Below are positions 60,501 through 64,000 of a stretch of DNA of 64,000 nucleotides, in pieces. A program made the position numbers and the translations under genes. The stretch comes from Gyrodactylus bullatarudis (lineage: Eukaryota > Platyhelminthes > Monogenea > Gyrodactylidea > Gyrodactylidae). Within the stretch, counting starts at the first letter, position 1. Every line of letters starts with the position of its first letter. The stretch is from contig SSNU01000295.1 in assembly GCA_012064415.1 (NCBI GenBank), forward strand, positions 62,001 to 126,000. Reading direction: 5' to 3'. A model generated the notes under the pieces. It saw only the letters and a list, made by a program, of their open reading frames with translations, did no database searches and was not told the origin of the DNA.

Positions 60501-63317
60501 TTCTTTTGAAAAAACTGGAGAAACTTCAAATTTTGAGTTATTCTACAGGATAACTAATGGAAAAAGAAAACCACATTAAATCGGTGAAATATCTTCATGA
60601 AACTTAAAGATCTTGATGAAGAAATGAAATATTTGTAAAATCATGAATTCCCAAGTTCATTGAGAATAAGTTTTTCGATATTTTAAACTATTTTATTGTT
60701 GCCATTGAATTTTATGATAACAGCTAAAGCCATATTATTTTAAAATAAAGTAAGAATTTTTGTTTGAATGAATTAGCTTTTTGAAGCCGAAAATTTGTAT
60801 CCTAAAATTATCTTTGAAAATTGCTTAGAAATACTGTATGGTGATGAATCTTACCTAGCTAGTTATGATAGGGCCTCAAAAAAGTATCTATGAAAAAATG
60901 ATATCTCAAAGATGAAAATGTTATTGGAAAGATATTTTAAGAAGGATTTCAGTGAAATTTTTAAGTAAACCGATTCCTTTTTCATCTCTTTTGTTACTTG
61001 TATTTGCCAATCAAAAAATATCTTTCGTCTTATTTAACTGAAGATGATAAATTTCTTTCGGTTGAAATTTTTAACACTGAGGAATATTTGTAGGTATAGA
61101 AGAAAGTTTTTATTCACCAAATGTAAATTTCTTTATGGTTCATCAGTAGTGACACATAAATAATGATAAAAGTTAAAAATTCATTGAAAATAATATTTTG
61201 AAAATTTTGACAGAAGTATAGTAGAGTTGAAAAAATATAAGAATATAATGTGAGCTGAAAAAACACCAAAACTCTAAGGAATAGTTCTCAACTTTTGCCA
61301 ACTTCTGAAACCAAGTTTCATATCAATAATCTAAAGTTGGTTGATATGAAGTTGGGAATCTATGATTTTTTCATCAAAAATTCGAATATGTTAAAAGATT
61401 TTTTAGAATCATACTCATATTGCCCACTCTTACGAGTTGAAGAAAAAAATTGTTTTACTATTTTTTTGATTTGGCGCCAAAATCCCATTTTTTCAAACTT
61501 TGAACAGAAAAATTTTTGATTTGAAAGTAAGAGAGTGATCAAAATTTGATTTTCAGGATCACAATAAGACAAGAAAGCCAAATATCGCCAAATAATTTTC
61601 GAAAGATCCACCATTTTCGAGGGATTTCGATTTGTCGAAATTTCATTAATTTTCCAGTAGTGAAAATGATCAAAATTCGAAATTCGACTCAAAAACGATA
61701 ATCAAGTTATGCATTAGAACAGATTCAGCATATCTTTCTTGTCTCATTGTGATCCTGAAAATCAAATTTTGATCACTCTCTTAGTTTGAAATCGATAAGA
61801 ATTTTCAGTTCAATGTTCGAAAAGTGGGATTTTGGGCGCCAAATCGAAATTTGAAAAATTACCATGTTTTTCAGTAAAATAATTTTTTTCAGAATTTTTT
61901 TCTTCAACTCGTAAAAGTAGGTTTCCAAAAAATCTTTAACATATTTGAATTTTTGATAAAAAGATTTTCGTAAAAATAATAGATTCCCAACTTCATATCA
62001 ATTAATAGCTTTAATATTTATCAATTATCAAAACAATAATTTGTCCTTTATAGGTGCTAACTCTTGGAGAACGAGATTTCAAGACTTGAAATTTTAAAAA
62101 ATACTTGAATGTACCATGAAAGCAATTTCGTATAAAAAGGTTACAGATATGAAATGGGATTAGATAAGCTGATATTTTCTTGTTATAATTAAAGCTCCTT
62201 TGTCTAGAGTGAAAATTTAAAAAATTGTACTTTTTTGAGTCATCAATAATGAGCATCTTAGAAATAGAGATCTTTAGAGATGAATCTGGGATATTCAAAT
62301 TACATATTTAATATGTCAATAAAAATTCCTATGACTAACATTAAAATTTTTAAAACTTTTAAAAGAGAATTTACTGGAAATCTAAAGGGACTTTCTGGTA
62401 TCAAATCCTTTATTACAATTCGTCAAATAAAATTATTACTTACTGAAGAGAGATTTAAATAGGTACAAGGAGGATGTAAATCACCAGTAATTTAGTTAAA
62501 AACTAGGCCGGTAAAAGAATTTTAAAATTCATTTATTTAAAATGCTACTCTTTACAAATACAACAGAGGTAGGATGAATCTTTCTATTTTTTCTTTGAAG
62601 AGAATCATTTATTCTTAGAATGAAGAATTAATTCAGAAAGGTATAAGAAGAAATAAATTTCTGAATTGTGACACATGAAGTAAATGGTAGATTTTTCACA
62701 CACATGCGAAAGTAGAGAATCTTTGAAAAGTTTTAATCAATTAAATTTCTCTACCGGCCTAGTTAGGGTTTATGATTCTGTTTTTTGACACATAAAACAT
62801 TACTTTGGAATTTTTAAATATCTTATGAAATATGTCCTGAAAAATGTTAAGAAATTGGTATAAAATGAAAGTTTTACAGATGTAACTAGGATTAGTCAAA
62901 CCCTTCTCTATTCATCAGGGTGCTTTCAAGCTCAAAAAATGGAGCTAGTTGAATTTATGGTTTTCACAAAGATATTTTTTCTAAATTCGATTCGACGTCA
63001 AAATTCAAATTTTCGAAAATGAATTTTTCTGCTGATTTCAATGTGATAAATTGGATCATATTGAAATCCCAAACCGTTCAATCACAAATTATATATAAAT
63101 GGATTGATTCCTAAAATCTCAATAAGCTTACATGATTTTCTTGTCTTGTTGCGAAAAGAAAACTTATCCTAAACAATCAAGATACAGTGATTGTGTGATA
63201 AAAAAACACAAATCTATCCAACGGAAATGTTTTAGTCGCAAAGACAGGGGCTGAATAATATTTAAAATGTGAGAAATTATTATTTACCTCGTAAATATTC
63301 TTCATTGTGACAAGGTT
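39281..63317 (-). CDS. PIP4K2: type II phosphatidylinositol-5-phosphate 4-kinase (PIP4K2), 3' half in seven exons
   Basis: The enzyme makes PI(4,5)P2 from PI5P and acts on endosomal, autophagic and nuclear pools. Exons in transcription order: 63317-63288, 60193-60080, 54167-53859, 50847-50656, 48923-48740, 45153-45070, 39546-39281. All introns are GT-AG and phases agree throughout (0,0,0,0,1,1). Family landmarks in order: PTLKDNDFVN, FLAKLKKDI, FLEENNLIDYSIIVGIHNI, then a long linker, TPPDSP, FEFYGI, VYFIGLIDILTRYGMRKK, and the C-terminal YGKRLYDFI. These are the PIP4K rather than PIP5K forms. The linker between GIHN and TPPDSP is over 200 residues, against roughly 45 in human PIP4K2A, and is rich in N, S and acidic residues. 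The N-terminal half, including the DLKGS glycine-rich segment, is not in the window and should lie beyond 64000. Introns of 1.7-5.9 kb carry most of the local transposons. Confidence 0.92.
42363..43213. mobile_element. foldback element, full copy A (851 bp, TA-flanked)
   Basis: The left end is TA then AAGCTAATTAATAAGAAGAT; the right end is ATCTTCATATTAATTAGGTG then TA. The arms are complementary over more than 300 bp: GATCAAGATATTTTGGAATC pairs with GATTCCAAAATATCTTGATC, and GGTTCCACTTTCAGGATCTG pairs with CAGATCCTGAAAGTGGAACC. GGCGC motifs lie at similar places in both arms, and the centre carries TTTTCACTGCTTGAAAATC. The left arm is interrupted by the insert at 42520-42612. No coding capacity. 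The apparent 107-codon minus-strand frame here is an artefact of the arm. Confidence 0.85.
42520..42612. mobile_element. small insert with perfect 24-bp-arm hairpin, flanked by 12-bp direct repeats
   Basis: AAATTTTAGGAA occurs at 42508-42519 and again at 42613-42624, whereas the opposite arm of the foldback has this sequence once, so 42520-42612 is a later insertion with a 12-bp duplication. Inside, 42552-42575 and 42587-42610 are perfect inverted copies (ACATTAAACCTACTAGCTAA...) around an 11-nt loop. Confidence 0.7.
43340..43938. mobile_element. foldback element copy B (599 bp)
   Basis: The ends are AAGCTAGTTGATATGAAGAT on the left and CGTCTTCATGTCAACTAGTT on the right, both beside TA. Internally it carries the piggyBac-type element 43466-43824 and a GGTGCC-like arm motif. 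Confidence 0.65.
43466..43824. mobile_element. piggyBac-type non-autonomous element (359 bp)
   Basis: Perfect 13-bp inverted ends CCCTTTCAGGTCC, followed on the right by TTAA (43825-43828); the left flank reads ATAA, one base off TTAA. No transposase. It is nested inside foldback copy B. Confidence 0.7.
45070..45153 (-). CDS. PIP4K2: PIP4K linker exon (28 codons, N/T-rich)
   Basis: Phase 1 to phase 1, CTCTTTCAG acceptor and GTAAGA donor. It encodes KSNHPTTNQISNNPIIISNN and ends TTTASLK. Low complexity; accepted because both phases close, giving CNLTPPDSP in the last exon. Confidence 0.72.
45470..45900. repeat. foldback-family copy, degenerate
   Basis: It begins with CACCTAGTTTATAAGAAGAT and carries AATTTGATAAAGACTTTTTG, GAGTTAGCGCCAAATTTC and, in the inverted half, TTTTCCCTACTGGATATC and AAAATCAATATTTGGTGTCTC. 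This order equals that of copy A. The right terminus is not clear. Confidence 0.55.
46702..46727. repeat. 26-bp perfect palindrome
   Basis: TACTAATTACTAA followed by its exact complement. It lies about 80 bp beyond the hammerhead on its 3' side. Confidence 0.85.
46804..46858 (-). ncRNA. hammerhead ribozyme, Penelope-like-element type, intronic in PIP4K
   Basis: Reading the minus strand: GGT (stem I), internal loop, CATA (stem I), core CTGACGA, stem II GTCC/GGAC around AAAAGA, core GAA, then a two-pair stem III (AC, loop GCGC, GT), the GTA cleavage triplet, TATG pairing with CATA, an internal loop TCT, and ACC pairing with GGT. All conserved core bases of the hammerhead (CUGANGA and GAA) are present and the three stems close. 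The very short stem III with GCGC loop is the form described for Penelope-like retroelements. Orientation is sense to the PIP4K transcript, within intron 45154-48739. Confidence 0.82.
46861..46895 (-). repeat. tRNA-like TpsiC arm / B box next to the hammerhead
   Basis: On the minus strand GGTTCAAATCC (46861-46871) is a perfect B box within CCTAGGTTCAAATCCCAGG, immediately upstream of the ribozyme. AGTGCGAGAGG precedes it. No complete tRNA can be folded, so this looks like the 3' half of a tRNA fused to a ribozyme-bearing repeat. Confidence 0.6.
47499..48251. mobile_element. 753-bp near-perfect palindromic MITE with TA target site
   Basis: Ends ATGGAGTAGAATAAGTGTAG and CTACACTTATTCTACTCCAT are exact complements flanked by TA (47497-47498 and 48252-48253). 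The arms of about 300 bp (47499-47805 and 47941-48251) differ at only a few places, with a spacer of about 135 bp between. TA duplication suggests a Tc1/mariner-type mobiliser. No coding sequence. Confidence 0.88.
48740..48923 (-). CDS. PIP4K2: PIP4K linker exon (acidic, 61 codons)
   Basis: Phase 0 to phase 1. It encodes VQKASLNMEIDDDPECSDDA and a P/S/N-rich stretch ending HDESNL. The donor is AA|GTGAGT. Acidic character is typical for the PIP4K insert region. Confidence 0.78.
49676..50145. repeat. foldback-family copy, right end truncated
   Basis: TA then AAGCTACTGTAATTGATATG, GGTCATTTTTCAAAATTCGA, TTTGGCGCAAAATTC, a centre and inverted motifs to AAATCAACAAAAAATTTCAGC. The expected right terminus is missing. 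Confidence 0.6.
50215..50390 (+). repeat. Penelope-like 3' tail fragment, copy 2
   Basis: GTTTTGGTGTTTTTTCAGCT and GATGAAGCTTCAAGAAATGT...CATTTGG run parallel to 16600-16760. No coding sequence remains. Confidence 0.55.
50656..50847 (-). CDS. PIP4K2: PIP4K linker exon (64 codons)
   Basis: Phase 0 to phase 0, TTACAG acceptor and GTGAGT donor. It encodes HSSDKSPIDESIRNKKTENN and a G/S/N-rich remainder ending NVNYSIRG. There is no domain. Assignment rests on strand, open frame and phase continuity with the flanking kinase exons. Confidence 0.75.
50912..51190. repeat. foldback-family left arm
   Basis: TA then CACCTAGTTAATATGAAGAT, AATTTGATCAAGATTTTTTA, ATAGCGCCAAATTCCCATTT and AGGATGACAATAAGACAAAA. 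The right half is absent. Confidence 0.65.
53415..53690 (+). pseudogene. mariner transposase fragment (DD34D C-terminal part)
   Basis: The frame reads NTKPHLKEEIEYFFKKENFD, then ILVHPTYSPDLTPSDYRHFR, FLEPF and SKDEIRNEF before a stop, with EELFADGIRQI resuming after it. YSPDLTPSDY is the mariner signature around the third catalytic Asp, and NTKPH stands where DNARPH carries the second, so that Asp is lost. It is a dead fragment in the PIP4K intron 50848-53858, on the opposite strand. Confidence 0.85.
53859..54167 (-). CDS. PIP4K2: PIP4K exon with DYSIIVGIHN and start of expanded linker
   Basis: 103 codons in phase 0. It begins FLEENNLIDYSIIVGIHNIK, the conserved segment around the DYSLLVGIHD motif of the catalytic core, and then enters an N/S-rich acidic linker ending KDPES at a GTGAGT donor. 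The linker is unlike its human counterpart in composition and length. Confidence 0.94.
54497..54789. mobile_element. foldback element with 110-bp arms
   Basis: The left arm (GATAAAAATAGTTTGGACTC ... GTGTACCCAATCAAAA) and right arm (TTTTGATTGGGTACACAAGG ... GTCCAACTATTTTTATC) are complements, with a loop of about 70 bp. The right arm and its downstream flank form the dispersed repeat also present at 9653-9910. Confidence 0.75.
54679..54969. repeat. dispersed repeat, copy 2
   Basis: Direct-orientation relative of 9653-9910; see that entry for shared blocks. Confidence 0.75.
55253..57293 (+). mobile_element. complete piggyBac transposon, TTAA-flanked
   Basis: TTAA at 55249-55252 and 57294-57297; inverted ends CCCTTGCACGA and CCCTAGCACGA, one mismatch. 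Subterminal GGGTCTGAGAGACCCC (55270-55285) and GGGGTCTCCTAGACCCC (55455-55471) hairpins on the left, TTTAGACCCC on the right. It encodes one full-length transposase and sits inside the left TIR of a MULE, so it arrived later. Confidence 0.95.
55558..57177 (+). CDS. piggyBac transposase, intact 539-residue reading frame
   Basis: A cut-and-paste DNA transposase acting at TTAA. It has an acidic N-terminus (about 13-58), then the DDE_Tnp_1_7 catalytic domain with Asp234 in TIDEQL, Asp312 in TCDNFF and Asp408 in GGVDTLD, the DDD triad. RRATRRWPLSVFWNILDIAA and YNAYVLY follow. The C-terminal Cys/His-rich finger (about 498-534: CSIC, CHKC, CQNH, CNSC) binds the transposon ends in the family. Length is normal for piggyBac. 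The frame has no stops or frameshifts, so the copy may be young or active. The first ATG is used; it lies 300 bp inside the left end. The minus-strand copy at 22846-24120 is a close relative. The flanking host gene is PIP4K, on the opposite strand. Confidence 0.96.
   Translation: MVNTNRSIPLCLAIQEDLFEHLTDDSNSSEDEFDEILSDISDENSFADNEIQPDDADLTILSSKCGSIQYTARKPAQTQTPAQNILDFLPGLSRTSKNLIEHEEFFDLLIDKSMIENIVKYSNIYMKHKKSNLSPITSAEIKKWIGISLYFGVTKQKNMDLEELWENENGTSIVNKSMSFSRWKVVKQFIRFDNKIMREDVQQRDKLAPIRGFFQSFIQNCQSSYVPSEEITIDEQLISFRGRCPFKIYMPSKPGKYGIKVWAACDSKTSYLCNAEIYIGKENNTAEIGQGARVVKQLIHPFLNHGRTVTCDNFFTTYDLAMYLKRNRTALVGTCRKNRSFLPPSFQQKSIDQMKIEYLYSKDVVLMRFGQQKNKPVVLLSTLHTNPDDTGAKPEIIQYYNHNKGGVDTLDLLVGNYSCRRATRRWPLSVFWNILDIAAYNAYVLYSTKWPETLRTKKYSRRDFLKKLSIKLMGIEEENPNPDPKRRRLTQSTEKSRGRCSICPRQNDRKTKLKCHKCNLICQNHANLICNSCEPINYK
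57826..58092 (+). pseudogene. MULE transposase C-terminal fragment with SWIM zinc finger
   Basis: 88 codons. C4-S-C6 ... C17-V-H19 in LSCSCGFMKMNGFICVHVIA is the CxCx(n)CxH SWIM finger of Mutator-like transposases, and GRPKKKRIRS near the end is the usual basic tail. The DDE catalytic domain that should precede it is gone; 57463-57825 has no readable domain. The stop codon falls at the inner edge of the right TIR. The annotated Met is only the first in the frame, not a real start. Confidence 0.8.
58430..58570. repeat. foldback-family arm fragment
   Basis: TTGGGTTGGCGCCAAATGTTC and TTTTTAAAATTTGAGTAGAA follow the arm motif order of the complete copies. The rest is lost. Confidence 0.5.
59727..59766 (+). 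repeat. retroelement tail motif, copy 4
   Basis: CCACTGATGATGTTTTAAGA then AATGTACATTTGGTTT; see the copy at 12503-12545. Confidence 0.55.
60080..60193 (-). CDS. PIP4K2: PIP4K exon with LKDNDF
   Basis: 38 codons, phase 0 at both ends: TKPNPTLKDNDFVNSVGKLF then GEQEKEDFLAKLKKDIN. A near-diagnostic match to the kinase segment PTLKDNDFINEGQKI....FLEKLKKDV. Confidence 0.95.
61085..61285 (-). repeat. Penelope-like 3' tail fragment, inverted copy
   Basis: On the minus strand GAGTTTTGGTGTTTTTTCAG is followed about 110 bp later by CTACTGATGAACCATAAAGA and AATTTACATTTGG, the same two blocks in the same order as at 16590-16760 and 50215-50390. Confidence 0.55.
61334..62011. mobile_element. foldback element, full copy C (678 bp, TA-flanked)
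   Basis: The ends are AAGTTGGTTGATATGAAGTT and AACTTCATATCAATTAATAG, each next to TA. Arm pairs: TTTGGCGCCAAAATCCCA with GGGATTTTGGGCGCCAAA; GAGTGATCAAAATTTGATTT with AAATCAAATTTTGATCACTC. The centre carries TTTCCAGTAGTGAAAATGATC. Two overlapping false frames (61295-61519 plus, 61360-61692 minus) come from the arm. It lies in the PIP4K intron 60194-63287. Confidence 0.85.
62501..62765. mobile_element. 265-bp MITE with AACTAGGCCGGTA ends
   Basis: AACTAGGCCGGTA at the left is exactly complemented by TACCGGCCTAGTT at the right, and similarity weakens after about 25 bp. No coding sequence; target duplication not clear. Confidence 0.6.
63288..63317 (-). CDS. PIP4K2: PIP4K internal exon, 30 nt
   Basis: It encodes NLVTMKNIYE in phase 0, between a TTTAG acceptor and a GTAAAT donor, directly before TKPNPTLKDNDF of the next exon. 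In the family this is the REASDKEKAK segment between DLKGSTV and LPTLKDNDF; similarity is weak, so this small exon is inferred from splice sites and phase. Alternatively it is a first exon starting at its ATG (MKNIYE). Confidence 0.5.
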
Positions 63318-63652
63318 CTAAATTGTCGAGGGTGTAGAAAATGGAATTTTATTTCCAATTCAATTTCAAAAAAAGAATTTCATGATAAAGGTTGAATTTT
63401 AATTTATATATTTTCACTATCTCCAAATACAAATGGGTCTTTGTCGGCAAAAAGAACAAAAACAACCAAATATAAAGCTAGTCAATGAAGTCAATGAGAA
63501 TTTTGCTTTTTACAAAAATTTTAAATCGATAAAAATAATCGAATTTTAAAAACTTTATATGACCACGTTCTTCATTTTTAAATCAAAATAATTTTTCAAC
63601 TCAAGTTTGAAAAATTCGCAATTTGGCACCAACTCAAAATTCAAGAGTATCC

Positions 63653-63828
63653 AATAAAAATTAGTAAAAGTAGATTTAATTGGAATATAACCAACCTTTT
63701 TCCAAAGCCTCTGAGAGGTCTCATCCACTCAAGAAGGTACTTGAATATCTCAGTACCGAAACGTCTGGAAGAGTCTTTGGAAAAGGTTGGTTATAGTCCG
63801 ATTAAATCTACTTTTACTAATTTTTATT
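63653..63828. mobile_element. 176-bp hairpin element
   Basis: AATAAAAATTAGTAAAAGTA ... ACCAACCTTTTTCCAAAG and CTTTGGAAAAGGTTGGTTAT ... TACTTTTACTAATTTTTATT are complementary over about 56 bp, with a loop of about 60 bp. One arm recurs at 18075-18145. Confidence 0.8.
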
Positions 63829-64000
63829 GAAGATTTCATATTCCATCATGGAACAAAACAATTTTCCTATTGAAGAACATCCACATTTTTCTCCAAAAAT
63901 ATTTTTCTGGATATTTTTTCTGTAATCTGTAAAAGTGGGTTATTTTATCTAGATTTGAAAAGTATTTTTGATGAAAAAATTGAAATTTTTGTAAAAATCA

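Larger units (their letters stand above)
62940..64000. repeat. patchwork of foldback-family fragments around the PIP4K exon
   Basis: TTGAATTTATGGTTTTCAC and GACGTCAAAATTCAAATTTTC (62945-63015), CAATGAAGTCAATGAGAATT and TTTGGCACCAACTC (63480-63650), and AAAATATTTTTCTGGATATT to the right edge match pieces of the family arms. None is a complete copy. Confidence 0.45.

Noticed and set aside
1..64000. CRISPR array, rRNA genes, prokaryotic operons
   Set aside because: No regularly spaced short repeats, no rRNA-like blocks, and spliced animal genes throughout.

Overview
The window is AT-rich animal DNA. Its coding genes are conserved eukaryotic housekeeping and signalling genes (MON2, an Arf GTPase, a type II PIP kinase, a peptide-type GPCR), split by GT-AG spliceosomal introns and surrounded by DNA transposons. 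Seven-transmembrane peptide receptors of this kind point to a metazoan. Five introns are only 27-33 nt long, sizes known from mesozoan parasites (dicyemids; possibly orthonectids). Other introns of the same genes run to 2-23 kb. The mesozoan placement is an inference from intron size and gene content, not a proof.

Layout. MON2 lies on the minus strand from its start codon at 37770 down to an exon at 2810-2920 and continues off the left edge. Its 5' half is compact, with introns of 28, 28, 28, 90, 42 and 33 nt, while its 3' half is stretched by introns of 0.8, 1.8, 2.3, 3.2 and 23.3 kb. The 23.3-kb intron (2921-26198) holds a complete intronless GPCR on the opposite strand (4246-5460), a broken piggyBac transposon with an assembly gap (22724-24408), Penelope-like fragments and several inverted-repeat elements. 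A class II-like ARF gene (37898-38467, one 27-nt intron) starts 127 bp from MON2 on the plus strand. Convergent to ARF, a PIP4K2-type lipid kinase occupies 39281-63317 on the minus strand. Its catalytic 3' half is resolved into seven exons, and its 5' exons lie beyond 64000.

The PIP4K introns hold most of the accessory structure. There is a Mutator-like element (55130-58370) with 288-bp terminal inverted repeats, a 9-bp target duplication and a SWIM zinc-finger fragment, carrying an intact-looking 539-codon piggyBac transposon inside its left repeat. There is also a hammerhead ribozyme (46804-46858, sense to PIP4K) beside a tRNA-like B box, a mariner fragment, a 753-bp TA-flanked palindrome, two piggyBac-type non-autonomous elements, and several members of a foldback family with TA ends and GGCGCC in the arms.

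Functional links. MON2 (a Golgi/endosomal Arf-GEF-related scaffold) and ARF act in the same trafficking system and share a short divergent promoter region; PIP4K adds phosphoinositide metabolism. Almost everything between exons is mobile DNA, and none of it interrupts a recognised exon. All homology calls rest on my reading of translated motifs and on splice-phase agreement between exons; no database search was run.
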